Positions 8,916 through 17,572 are shown, numbered from the stretch's first letter. The stretch: DNA of 34,404 bases from JAFDZO01 sp041859205 (GCA_041859205.1 JBHEKU010000124.1:1-34404); one strand, 5' to 3'. Notes: generated by a model not told the origin, from the letters alone. Numbers and translations are program-made.

Positions 8916-9542
8916 TTGTACTCTCATTACTCCGAACTAAAGAATAACTATCAGTTAATGAAAGAAGAAAGCGTATCATTAATAATAAACAGCTCCGTTG
9001 ACTATATTCATTTTGTAAATGATACTGCTGAAGTATTAGTTAAATCTAAGGCAAATTTCAAAAAGGAAGAGGACAGAGAGAAATTTATTCAGGACTTGAG
9101 GATACTGATATATGAATTATTTTCGAATGCAGTATCTCATTCCAGAAGCAGCAATGTTTCGCTGCGGTATACTCTATCAGATACTGAGCTGAAAATAGAA
9201 ATAGAAACACTTGGTGAAGGTTTTATGATAAAAACAATTGATGAAAAGGGAAATTATACAGAGCGAAATTCACCTCCTTATAAAGATGAAATACTGGATA
9301 ACGAGTTTATAGTTTACAGAGATGAAGAGAATATTGTCTTGAGTAAAGTTACAGGAAAATACAGCATGGAATTATACCACAAGAAAACCGGAAACGTCAG
9401 CGGTTCAAATAAAGAGGTGCCTGAACATTATGGGTTATATCTTATAACATGTTTATCTGATAAAGTGTGCTATCAAAGAACTGAAGAAGGAAAAGATATA
9501 TTTGCAATAGTTAAGAATATTAAAGGAGAGGGGTGTATATGA
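8916..9542 (+). CDS. Divergent RsbW-like ATPase (anti-sigma factor/serine kinase family)
   Basis: About 208 residues from a TTG start; the frame is open back to 8865, and the true start could be an ATA at 8886 with ideal spacing to AGGAGGT, or ATG at 8958. The histidine-kinase-type ATPase fold is recognised from the N box (LIYELFSNAVSHSRS) and from the late G2-like motif HYGLYLITCLSDKV. The G1 box reads TLGEGF, lacking the usual aspartate of DxGxG, and roughly 68 residues separate G1 from G2, far more than in RsbW or SpoIIAB. This may be a reduced or altered kinase that still binds the STAS protein. It overlaps the next gene by 4 bases (ATGA), tying the regulator directly to the first polysaccharide gene. 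Confidence 0.75.
   Translation: MYSHYSELKNNYQLMKEESVSLIINSSVDYIHFVNDTAEVLVKSKANFKKEEDREKFIQDLRILIYELFSNAVSHSRSSNVSLRYTLSDTELKIEIETLGEGFMIKTIDEKGNYTERNSPPYKDEILDNEFIVYRDEENIVLSKVTGKYSMELYHKKTGNVSGSNKEVPEHYGLYLITCLSDKVCYQRTEEGKDIFAIVKNIKGEGCI
9522..9528 (+). promoter_or_regulatory. Ribosome binding site deciding the start of the fusion gene
   Basis: AAAGGAG ends 10 bases before the ATG at 9539. A GTG in frame at 9533 is only 4 bases away, too close, so ATG 9539 is preferred. That start also gives the normal 4-base ATGA overlap with the preceding stop. Confidence 0.6.
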
Positions 9543-11335
9543 AAGCAATGATACTTGCTGCCGGACTCGGTGAAAGACTAAAACCGCTTACATTATCCAT
9601 TCCTAAACCAATGCTTCCGGTTTGCAATAAACCTGTTATGGAATATTCCATTGAGCTTTGCAAAAAGCATGATTTTAAAGATATAAAAATAAATCTTCAT
9701 TACTTACCCGAACAAATAGATAAATACTTTGCTGACGGTTCAAAGCACGGAGTAAGTATTTCTTACTCTATCGAAAAAAGTCTTTGCGGTACAGCCGGAG
9801 CAATAAAAAGAGTTAAGAGTTATTTTAAAGAAACATTTCTTGTGCTTACCGGCGATAGTTACCACAATGTTAATCTCACAAATCTTTTAAATTACCATAA
9901 AGAAAGCAAATCATTAGCAACACTTTGCGTAAAAAAAGCTACAAAAAACAGAACGGATTGGAAAGTTGAAGTTGAGAACGGCAATAAATTAAAAAGTATA
10001 ACTGAATCAGATAATATCAAAGATGAATATATAAACTGCGGTATATATATTTTTGAGCCGGAGATTTTTGATTATATGCCTGATAAGGGTTACTCAAGTA
10101 TTGTAGAAGATTTGATACCGGCGATGCTTGCAAAAAATTTGAATGTGAATGTCTGCATTACCGATGAAGACTGGAACAATATAGATTCCCTTGAAGAGTA
10201 TTGGAATCTTAATATGAGATTATGTAAATATGATGTGATAGAATCTAATTCAGGTGAAAAGTTAAAAGAAGGAATCTTTGTTCATCCATCGGTTAAGTTC
10301 AATGACTTACAGATTGAAAATTTCAAGCCGCCTATTATCATTGGTGAAAACACTACTATCTGTAAGGGAGTAAAACTTGAAGGACCGTTAGTTCTTGGAA
10401 AGGAATTATACATAGATGAAAAAGCTTCGTTGAGTAAATCAGTAGTGCTTAGCAATACTTACATCGGTAAGGATGTTGAAATAAAAGATTCTGTTGTAAA
10501 TAAAAATTATCACCTTAGTGTTTCTTCTAATTTCGGAATGTATGTAGATGATGATAAAGTGTTAAAGTCGCACAGGCTTGTTCCGTTTAAAACAAAGTTT
10601 AATTTATTTTTAATAAATGCTACAGATAGAATTGTGGCATTTTTTGCTTTGCTTTTTCTTACTCCGATATTTGCAGTTGTTGCCGTGCTTATAAAGTTTG
10701 ACTCTAAAGGTCCTGTATTTTATATCTCTAAAAGATTAAAAGCGCCGGAAGTAGAAACGAAAGGAAATCACCAGTATGTTTATTTTAAAGAGAAGGCAGT
10801 GAAGTATTATGTTTTCAGAACAATGTATTTAGATGCAGATTCGAGAATAAAAGATTTGAAGAATAAATATGCTTCGGGTCCCTTCCATAAAATTGATAAT
10901 GATCCGCGTGTAACAAAGATCGGGAATATTTTACGCAAAACTTCGATAGATGAGCTTCCATTATTCTGGAACGTTTTAAAAGGACAAATGAGCTTAGTCG
11001 GTATATGGGCATTGCCGACTTATGAAGCTAAAGAATTACTTGATAAGGGTTTGAAGTCAGAAATTGAGAACGGTGTTATTGATCTATCTGATGTGGCGCA
11101 GGTAAGATTTCAGGGAAAACTCGGGCTTGCAGGCTTTTGGCAGGCGAGAGGACGTTCGAATCTTACAGCGGAAGAAAGAGCACTGCACGATACATATCAG
11201 TCAGTGATGGAAAATCTTTCGCATGAAGATGAAGAGTATTTAGGAGAGTACACAGAGTTTAAGACATATAAAGGTTATTTGAAAATGTTGTTTGAGACGT
11301 TTAAGTCAGTTGTAAAAAGAACAGGGGCCGTATAG
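9539..11335 (+). CDS. Fusion: sugar-phosphate nucleotidyltransferase + monotopic phosphoglycosyl transferase
   Basis: Protein of 598 residues in two parts. Residues 1-230 are an NTP-transferase domain (MILAAGLGERLKPLTLSIPKPM; VLTGDS) of the mannose-1-phosphate guanylyltransferase or glucose-1-phosphate nucleotidyltransferase type. Residues about 245-325 are a hexapeptide-like left-handed helix (IIIGENTTICKGVKLEG). From about 350 to 598 is a bacterial sugar transferase (PF02397) of the PglC/WcaJ family, with a hydrophobic N-terminal helix (NATDRIVAFFALLFLTPIF). It keeps the catalytic Asp-Glu pair at D471-E472 in SIDELPLFWNVLKGQMSLVG. The usual GPRP after MSLVG is GIWALP here. The fusion could make a nucleotide sugar and pass its sugar phosphate to undecaprenyl phosphate as the first step of repeat-unit assembly. 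The sugar is not deducible. Confidence 0.9.
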   Translation: MKAMILAAGLGERLKPLTLSIPKPMLPVCNKPVMEYSIELCKKHDFKDIKINLHYLPEQIDKYFADGSKHGVSISYSIEKSLCGTAGAIKRVKSYFKETFLVLTGDSYHNVNLTNLLNYHKESKSLATLCVKKATKNRTDWKVEVENGNKLKSITESDNIKDEYINCGIYIFEPEIFDYMPDKGYSSIVEDLIPAMLAKNLNVNVCITDEDWNNIDSLEEYWNLNMRLCKYDVIESNSGEKLKEGIFVHPSVKFNDLQIENFKPPIIIGENTTICKGVKLEGPLVLGKELYIDEKASLSKSVVLSNTYIGKDVEIKDSVVNKNYHLSVSSNFGMYVDDDKVLKSHRLVPFKTKFNLFLINATDRIVAFFALLFLTPIFAVVAVLIKFDSKGPVFYISKRLKAPEVETKGNHQYVYFKEKAVKYYVFRTMYLDADSRIKDLKNKYASGPFHKIDNDPRVTKIGNILRKTSIDELPLFWNVLKGQMSLVGIWALPTYEAKELLDKGLKSEIENGVIDLSDVAQVRFQGKLGLAGFWQARGRSNLTAEERALHDTYQSVMENLSHEDEEYLGEYTEFKTYKGYLKMLFETFKSVVKRTGAV

Positions 11336-11365
11336 CAATTTTTAAAACTTAACACATCTAATAAA

Positions 11366-12232
11366 ATGAAAGGAATTATATTAGCAGGCGGTTCGGGCTC
11401 AAGATTGTATCCAATCACACAAATTTATAGCAAGCAGTTATGCCTTATCTATGATAAGCCGCTTATATATTATCCGCTCTCAGTTTTGATGCTGTCCGGT
11501 ATTAAAGATATTCTGATAATCTCGAATGCAGAAACATTGCCATGGTATGAAAAATTATTCGGTAATGGTTCAAGATACGGCATCAATATTGAATATGTAT
11601 TGCAAGAGCAGCCAAACGGAATTGCGCAGTCCTTTATACTCGGCGAAAATTTCATTGGTGATGACAGCGTTACACTTATACTTGGTGACAATATTTTCTA
11701 CGGTAACTTACAATTTATGTACGATGCAATAAAAAATAATACAGGCGGAACGATATTCGGCTACAGAGTGAATGATCCTGAGAGATACGGTATTGTTGAG
11801 TTTGATGAAACCGGTAAAGTTTTATCAATCGAAGAAAAACCTGAAAAACCAAAATCCAATTATGCAGTGCCGGGATTATATGTTTATGATAACAGAGTCG
11901 TAGAAATTTCTAAAAATCTGAAACCATCTCCAAGAGGTGAACTGGAAATTACAGATGTAAATGTCGAGTATTTAAATCTCGGAGAATTAAAGGTTGAACG
12001 AATCGGGCGCGGTATAGCATGGCTGGATACAGGTACTCCCGAAGCATTATTGCAGGCATCGAATTTCTTTGGAGTAATTGAAGACAGGCAGGGGCTTAAG
12101 GTCGCATGTCTTGAAGAAGTTGCATATCACATGAAATATATTTCCAATGAACAGTTTGATGAAATAATAAATGCCTTACCAAAATCATTATACAGAACTT
12201 ATTTAGAAAAAGTAGAAAGACATAAGAATTGA
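11366..12232 (+). CDS. rmlA: Glucose-1-phosphate thymidylyltransferase
   Basis: Forms dTDP-glucose from glucose-1-phosphate and dTTP, the first step toward dTDP-rhamnose and related deoxysugars. The 288-residue length is standard. Signatures are the nucleotide loop MKGIILAGGSGSRLYPIT, SKQL followed by YDKPLIYYPL, EQPNGIAQSFILGENFIG, the metal site GDNIFYG and GRGIAWLDTGTPEALLQAS. One small departure is CLIYDKP where most RmlA enzymes have LPVYDKP. It follows the fusion gene by 30 bases and overlaps the next gene by 4 bases (TTGA). Glucose-1-phosphate could come from the glycogen phosphorylase two genes downstream. Confidence 0.96.
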   Translation: MKGIILAGGSGSRLYPITQIYSKQLCLIYDKPLIYYPLSVLMLSGIKDILIISNAETLPWYEKLFGNGSRYGINIEYVLQEQPNGIAQSFILGENFIGDDSVTLILGDNIFYGNLQFMYDAIKNNTGGTIFGYRVNDPERYGIVEFDETGKVLSIEEKPEKPKSNYAVPGLYVYDNRVVEISKNLKPSPRGELEITDVNVEYLNLGELKVERIGRGIAWLDTGTPEALLQASNFFGVIEDRQGLKVACLEEVAYHMKYISNEQFDEIINALPKSLYRTYLEKVERHKN

Positions 12233-12783
12233 ATATAGTACAATCAGATATAAAAGAATTTTTATTGATACAGCCGAAAGTATTCGGAGACCACCGCGGA
12301 TATTTTTTTGAATCGTACAGCAAAAAAGTTTTGCAGGAGCATGGAGTAAACTATGAATTTGTTCAGGATAATATTTCTAAAAGCAAAAAGGGAACAGTAA
12401 GAGGGCTTCATTATCAGATAGGTGATAAAGCACAAGGTAAACTTTGCCAGGTGATTCAGGGAAGCGTGCTTGATGTTGCAGTGGATATCAGATTCGGCTC
12501 ACCTACATTTGGAAAATTTGTAATGTGTGAGTTAAATGATATTGACCATAATTTAATTTGGGTGCCACCGGGATTCGCTCACGGCTTTTGTGTTACTTCT
12601 GATGAAGCAATTTTTCATTATAAATGTACTGAGTTCTATAGCCCGAAAGATGAGCGGGCAATACTATTTAACGATGACAATTTAAATATTCCGTGGAATA
12701 TTAGTGAACCTTTAGTTTCAGAAAAAGATCTGGTTGCAAAAAAATTTAAAGATATAGACAAAGATTTTATCTATTCAAATTAA
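12229..12783 (+). CDS. rmlC: dTDP-4-dehydrorhamnose 3,5-epimerase
   Basis: Epimerises dTDP-4-keto-6-deoxyglucose at C3 and C5. The 184-residue cupin is normal length. FGDHRGYFFESY near residues 19-30, RGLHYQ with catalytic His61, DVAVDIR and VPPGFAHGFCV are family signatures. Translation must begin at TTG 12229, which overlaps the rmlA stop as TTGA; there is no in-frame ATG before the core of the domain. The dehydratase (RmlB) and reductase (RmlD) that complete the rhamnose pathway are not in the window, so they must be elsewhere if rhamnose is the product. A C3-only epimerase for another deoxysugar is possible. Confidence 0.94.
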   Translation: MNIVQSDIKEFLLIQPKVFGDHRGYFFESYSKKVLQEHGVNYEFVQDNISKSKKGTVRGLHYQIGDKAQGKLCQVIQGSVLDVAVDIRFGSPTFGKFVMCELNDIDHNLIWVPPGFAHGFCVTSDEAIFHYKCTEFYSPKDERAILFNDDNLNIPWNISEPLVSEKDLVAKKFKDIDKDFIYSN

Positions 12784-12785
12784 TT

Positions 12786-15260
12786 ATGGGATTTAAAGAT
12801 AACTCGCCGTACTTCACAGATTATGACTCGGGCAGAAAATTTGATTTGCTTACAAAACTTGCAGAGCATATCGAATACGATCTTGGCAAAGATAAAAATA
12901 CCCTGACACAGGATGATGCATTCAGAGGGCTGGCGCATACTATCCGGGATAAGATGATGCATGACTGGATACGCACTCAGAAAATTTATTTCAAAGATGA
13001 TGTAAAGAAAGTTCATTACCTTTCCATGGAGTTTCTCATGGGAAGATTGTTGGGAAATTCATTAATTAATTTAGATTATTATAATAAGTGTTTTCATCTG
13101 TTAGAACAAATAGGTTATAAGCTTGAAGATATACGCGAAGTTGAGCATGATATGGGTCTCGGCAACGGCGGTCTTGGAAGACTTGCAGCATGTTTTTTAG
13201 ATTCTCTTTCAACATTGCAAATCCCTGCATTTGGATATGGAATAAGATACGAGTACGGAATTTTCGAACAGGAGTTTGATGAAACCGGCGCTCAGGTTGA
13301 AAAGCCGGATGACTGGCTTTCCTATGGTAATCCCTGGGAAGTTATCCGTCCTGAAATATTATACAGAGTAAAATTTTTTGGCGAGTGTAAAAATTATATA
13401 GATGCAAATGGGAATCACAGATGTAACTGGGTTAATACTGATGATGTGCTTGCAGTTGCTTATGATACTCCGATTCCCGGTTACAAAAATGAAACGGTTA
13501 ATACATTAAGATTGTGGCAGGCGAAGTCAACACATGAATTCAAGTTACAGGATTTTAATAAGGGAGATTATTTCTCTGCTGTTCAAAGCAAGAATGATTC
13601 TGAAATAATTTCTAAAGTTTTATATCCCAATGATTCATTTCAGCATGGAAAGATTCTCAGATTAAAGCAGCAATATTTCTTCGTATCTGCTACTATTCAG
13701 GATATTATCAAAAGTTATAAAAAAAATCATAAAGATTTTACACAATTTGCTGATAAGAACGCGCTGCAATTGAATGATACACATCCGACAATTGCAATTC
13801 CTGAATTGATGAGAGTACTTATTGATGAAGAAGGGCTTAGCTGGGAGGAGAGCTGGAAAATTACTACAAATACTTTCGGCTATACAAATCATACTGTTGT
13901 ACCTGAGGCAATGGAAGAATGGTCGATAGACTTATTCGGAAAATTATTGCCAAGACATTTGCAGATAATTTATGATATTAATGCAAATTTTTTAATTGAA
14001 GTTAAGAAAATTGTAAAGAACGATATTCCAACAATTGCAAAACTCTCAATTATAAGGGAAGGGGATACTAAGTTTATCAGAATGGCAAACCTTGCAATAA
14101 TAGGTTCGCATTCTGTTAATGGTGTGGCTGCCTTGCATACACAGATATTAAAAGATACAATCTTTAAACACTTCTATGATTTATATCCTGAGAAGTTTAA
14201 TAACAAAACTAACGGAATAACTCCGAGAAGATTTTTAAAGAAAGCTAATCCATTTTTATCAGGGTTAATTACGGATAAAATCGGAAGGGGATGGGTAAAG
14301 GATTTAGAGAAGCTGAGAAAGCTTGAAAAGTTTACGGAAGATGAAGAATTTATAGAGAACTGGATGAATGCAAAATGGTTAAATAAACAGGCTTTAATTG
14401 CTTATATTGAGAAGAATCACGATATAAAAATAAATCCTGACTCTCTTTTTGATGTTCAGGTAAAAAGAATTCATGAGTATAAAAGACAGTTACTGAATGC
14501 TCTTCACGTAATACATTTGTACAATAGAATTAAAGCAGACCATGATTCGGTAAAAGTACCGCGAACAATTTTATTCGGAGGCAAAGCTGCGCCGGGATAT
14601 GATAAAGCAAAGCTTATCATTAAACTGATAAATAATATTGCAAGGGTAGTAAACTCGGATAAAGAAGTCGGAGATAAATTAAAAGTTTTGTTTATTCCAA
14701 ATTATTCAGTGTCACTTGCTGAAAAAATTATTCCTGCATCAGATTTATCAGAACAGATTTCAACAGCAGGACTTGAAGCTTCGGGTACAGGCAATATGAA
14801 ATTTGCACTAAATGGTGCTCTTACAATAGGTACGTTGGACGGCGCGAACGTAGAAATTCTTGAAGAAGTTGGTGACGATAATATTTTTATATTTGGATTG
14901 AAAGCCGATGAAGTAGCATATATGAAAGAAACCGGATACACTCCGATAGATTATTACAATAAGAGTGAAATTCTTCAAAAGATATTAAATCAGATACAAT
15001 ATAATATATTCAGTAAAAATGAACCCGGTGTGTTCCAATCCATAATAGATGATTTGCTTCATATCGATAATTATTTTGTCCTGGCTGATTTTGAAAATTA
15101 TATAAGTACTCAGCTTTTAGTCGAACAGACATATTTAGATAAACAAAGCTGGAATAAAAAATCAATTTTAAACGTCGCACGAATAGGAAAATTCTCAAGC
15201 GACAGAACTATTTCTGAATATGCCAAGGATATCTGGCATATTAAACCTTATAAAATATAA
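12786..15260 (+). CDS. glgP: Glycogen phosphorylase
   Basis: Cytoplasmic PLP enzyme that releases glucose-1-phosphate from glycogen or maltodextrin with inorganic phosphate. At 824 residues it matches the usual GT35 length. Signatures include YLSMEFLMGRLLGNSLINL, LGNGGLGRLAACFLDSL, QLNDTHPTIAIPELMR, VQVKRIHEYKRQLLN and EASGTGNMKFALNGALTIG, in which Lys672 should carry the PLP Schiff base. No break is seen. Placement is odd: it lies between rmlC (2 bases upstream) and UDP-glucose dehydrogenase (20 bases downstream) inside a polysaccharide locus, rather than with glycogen genes. Its product is the direct substrate of RmlA and of UDP-glucose pyrophosphorylase, so it may feed precursor synthesis from stored glycogen. 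Confidence 0.96.
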   Translation: MGFKDNSPYFTDYDSGRKFDLLTKLAEHIEYDLGKDKNTLTQDDAFRGLAHTIRDKMMHDWIRTQKIYFKDDVKKVHYLSMEFLMGRLLGNSLINLDYYNKCFHLLEQIGYKLEDIREVEHDMGLGNGGLGRLAACFLDSLSTLQIPAFGYGIRYEYGIFEQEFDETGAQVEKPDDWLSYGNPWEVIRPEILYRVKFFGECKNYIDANGNHRCNWVNTDDVLAVAYDTPIPGYKNETVNTLRLWQAKSTHEFKLQDFNKGDYFSAVQSKNDSEIISKVLYPNDSFQHGKILRLKQQYFFVSATIQDIIKSYKKNHKDFTQFADKNALQLNDTHPTIAIPELMRVLIDEEGLSWEESWKITTNTFGYTNHTVVPEAMEEWSIDLFGKLLPRHLQIIYDINANFLIEVKKIVKNDIPTIAKLSIIREGDTKFIRMANLAIIGSHSVNGVAALHTQILKDTIFKHFYDLYPEKFNNKTNGITPRRFLKKANPFLSGLITDKIGRGWVKDLEKLRKLEKFTEDEEFIENWMNAKWLNKQALIAYIEKNHDIKINPDSLFDVQVKRIHEYKRQLLNALHVIHLYNRIKADHDSVKVPRTILFGGKAAPGYDKAKLIIKLINNIARVVNSDKEVGDKLKVLFIPNYSVSLAEKIIPASDLSEQISTAGLEASGTGNMKFALNGALTIGTLDGANVEILEEVGDDNIFIFGLKADEVAYMKETGYTPIDYYNKSEILQKILNQIQYNIFSKNEPGVFQSIIDDLLHIDNYFVLADFENYISTQLLVEQTYLDKQSWNKKSILNVARIGKFSSDRTISEYAKDIWHIKPYKI

Positions 15261-15266
15261 AAACTT

Positions 15267-15273
15267 AAAGGAG
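15267..15273 (+). promoter_or_regulatory. Strong ribosome binding site for UDP-glucose dehydrogenase
   Basis: AAAGGAG sits 7 bases before the ATG at 15281, in a leader nearly identical to that of the STAS gene (8491-8507). Neighbouring sugar genes have no such site, so this gene is probably translated more strongly than its neighbours. Confidence 0.8.
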
Positions 15274-15280
15274 ATATAAA

Positions 15281-16606
15281 ATGAACGTAGCAGTAGTGGG
15301 AACAGGATATGTCGGCTTAGTATCGGGCACATGCTTTGCTGAAATGGGAATTCAGGTAACATGCGTTGATAACCATCCGGAAAAACTTGCAAAATTAAAA
15401 AATGCAGAAGTACCGATCTATGAACCGGGCTTAGAGATTATTTTTTACAGAAACATTGCAAAGAAAAGATTGCTCTTTACAGATGATTTAAAAGCAGCTG
15501 TATTAGATTCAGAAGTAATATTTTTATGCCTTCCTACTCCTATGGGAGAAGACGGTTCGGCAGATTTAAAATATGTTTTAGGTGTTGCTGATGATATTGG
15601 AAAAATATTGAAAGAAAATGATGTTAAAGAATATAAAGTTATTGTTAATAAAAGCACTGTACCTGTAGGCACTGCGCAAAGAGTAAAAGATGCAATATCA
15701 AAGCATGGTAAATTTGATTTTGATATAGTATCAAATCCCGAATTTTTACGTGAAGGATTTGCAGTTGAAGATTTTATGAAGCCTGATAGAATTGTTATCG
15801 GCGCAGAAGATCAAAAAGCATTAGATATTATGAAAGCTTTGTATGAGCCGTTTGTAAGACAAGGTAATCCTATAATTGAAATGGATACCGCTAGCGCAGA
15901 GGTTACAAAGTATGCAGGTAATTCTTATCTTGCAATGAGAATAACTTATATGAATCAGCTGGCAAACTTCTGTGAGAGCGTAGGCGCAAATATAGATTTG
16001 GTAAGAAAGGGTATTGGCTCGGATAACAGAATCGGTAAAAGATTTTTATTTGCAGGTATAGGATATGGCGGTTCATGTTTCCCTAAAGATGTTAACGCTT
16101 TAATAAAAACTTCTTTGGAATATAATTCGGAAATGACTATCTTGACTGAAGTTAACAGGGTAAATAATGCCCAGAAAACTGTTCTCGTCAACAAAATTTT
16201 AGGTCATTACGGGGGAAATATACAAGGCAAACACTTTGCAGTTTGGGGACTTGCGTTTAAACCAAACACAGATGACATGCGTGAAGCACCATCAGTTATT
16301 ATAATAAATGAATTATTGAAACACGGTGCAACAGTCAGCGCTTATGACCCTGCTGCTATCGATACAACTAAATTCTATCTGAAGGATACCATAACGTATG
16401 CACCGGGTGAATACGAAACGCTTGATAATGCAGATGCGTTATTGATTTTTACAGAATGGAATGAATTCCGTAATCCTTATTTTGATGACATCAAATCAAA
16501 ATTAAAAGAACCGGTTATCTTTGACGGAAGAAATATTTTCTCTCCGGATAAAATGAAAGAACCAGGTTTTACTTATTACAGTATAGGAAGGCAGGCAATT
16601 AAATAA
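15281..16606 (+). CDS. ugd: UDP-glucose 6-dehydrogenase
   Basis: Oxidises UDP-glucose to UDP-glucuronate with two NAD+. The 441-residue protein has the Rossmann motif MNVAVVGTGYVGLVSGTCF, VNKSTVPVGTA, SNPEFLREG, and the catalytic cysteine Cys266 in GYGGSCFPKDVNAL. The C-terminal UDP-binding domain includes WGLAFKPNTDDMREAPS. All key residues are present. The stop codon directly abuts the ATG of the next gene, whose enzyme uses the product UDP-glucuronate, so the two form a UDP-xylose pathway. Confidence 0.96.
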   Translation: MNVAVVGTGYVGLVSGTCFAEMGIQVTCVDNHPEKLAKLKNAEVPIYEPGLEIIFYRNIAKKRLLFTDDLKAAVLDSEVIFLCLPTPMGEDGSADLKYVLGVADDIGKILKENDVKEYKVIVNKSTVPVGTAQRVKDAISKHGKFDFDIVSNPEFLREGFAVEDFMKPDRIVIGAEDQKALDIMKALYEPFVRQGNPIIEMDTASAEVTKYAGNSYLAMRITYMNQLANFCESVGANIDLVRKGIGSDNRIGKRFLFAGIGYGGSCFPKDVNALIKTSLEYNSEMTILTEVNRVNNAQKTVLVNKILGHYGGNIQGKHFAVWGLAFKPNTDDMREAPSVIIINELLKHGATVSAYDPAAIDTTKFYLKDTITYAPGEYETLDNADALLIFTEWNEFRNPYFDDIKSKLKEPVIFDGRNIFSPDKMKEPGFTYYSIGRQAIK

Positions 16607-17557
16607 ATGGGTGAACAAAAAAGAATTTTAATTACAGGCGGAGCAGGATTTCTGGGTTCGCATTTATGTGACCGCTTTATAAAAGAAGGCTATCATGTAA
16701 TCGCGATGGATAATTTAAGTACCGGTTCGTTAGATAATATCGAACACTTATTTCCATTGAAGCAGTTTGAATTTTACCATCACGATGTAACGAAATTCAT
16801 TCACGTTCCCGGAAATTTAGATTACATACTTCATTTTGCATCACCGGCCAGTCCCATAGATTATTTAAAAATTCCGATTCAGACATTAAAAGTCGGTTCA
16901 CTCGGAACTCATAATGCCTTAGGACTTGCAAAGGAAAAAGGCGCAAGAATTTTAGTCGCCTCTACATCTGAAATTTACGGAGACCCTGAAGTGCATCCGC
17001 AGAAGGAAGAATACTGGGGAAATGTAAATCCTGTTGGTCCTCGCGGAGTATATGATGAAGCAAAAAGATTTATGGAAGCTATCACAATGGCTTACCATAC
17101 TTATCATAAAGTTGAAACCAGAATTATCAGAATCTTCAATACCTACGGTCCTCGTATGAGACTAAATGACGGAAGAGCTCTGCCGGCATTTATCGGTCAG
17201 GCTTTAAGAGGTGAAGATATTACTGTATTCGGCGACGGCTCACAGACTCGTTCTTTCTGTTATGTATCAGATTTAGTTGACGGGATATACAGATTACTTC
17301 TTAGTGATTATTCATCACCAGTTAATATCGGGAATCCGGTTGAGATCACAATTAAACAATTCGCTGAAGAGATAATTGCTCTTACAGGTACAAATCAAAA
17401 AATTGTTTATAATCCGCTGCCTGTGGATGATCCTAAACAGCGTCAACCTGATATTACAAAGGCAAGAGAAATATTAGGATGGGAACCAAAAGTGAACAGA
17501 GAAGAAGGTTTACAAATAACGTATGATTATTTTAAGAAAGTTCTAAATAAAAAATAA
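16607..17557 (+). CDS. uxs: UDP-glucuronate decarboxylase (UDP-xylose synthase)
   Basis: Short-chain dehydrogenase family enzyme of 316 residues converting UDP-glucuronate to UDP-xylose. The NAD motif GGAGFLGSHLCDRF, HFASPASPIDY, STSEIYGDPEVHPQKEEYWG, and the catalytic Tyr149/Lys153 pair in YDEAKR are visible. The phrase PVGPRGVYDEAKRF with FNTYGPRM matches UXS rather than the RmlB or GalE branches. It starts at the base after the ugd stop. The pair suggests xylose in the polysaccharide, or a UDP-4-keto-pentose product if the enzyme releases its intermediate. Confidence 0.93.
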   Translation: MGEQKRILITGGAGFLGSHLCDRFIKEGYHVIAMDNLSTGSLDNIEHLFPLKQFEFYHHDVTKFIHVPGNLDYILHFASPASPIDYLKIPIQTLKVGSLGTHNALGLAKEKGARILVASTSEIYGDPEVHPQKEEYWGNVNPVGPRGVYDEAKRFMEAITMAYHTYHKVETRIIRIFNTYGPRMRLNDGRALPAFIGQALRGEDITVFGDGSQTRSFCYVSDLVDGIYRLLLSDYSSPVNIGNPVEITIKQFAEEIIALTGTNQKIVYNPLPVDDPKQRQPDITKAREILGWEPKVNREEGLQITYDYFKKVLNKK

Positions 17558-17572
17558 TTCTGATATCTTTTG

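Noticed and set aside
9533..9538. GTG 9533 as start of the nucleotidyltransferase fusion
   Set aside because: Only 4 bases from the ribosome site; ATG 9539 has better spacing and a standard ATGA overlap.
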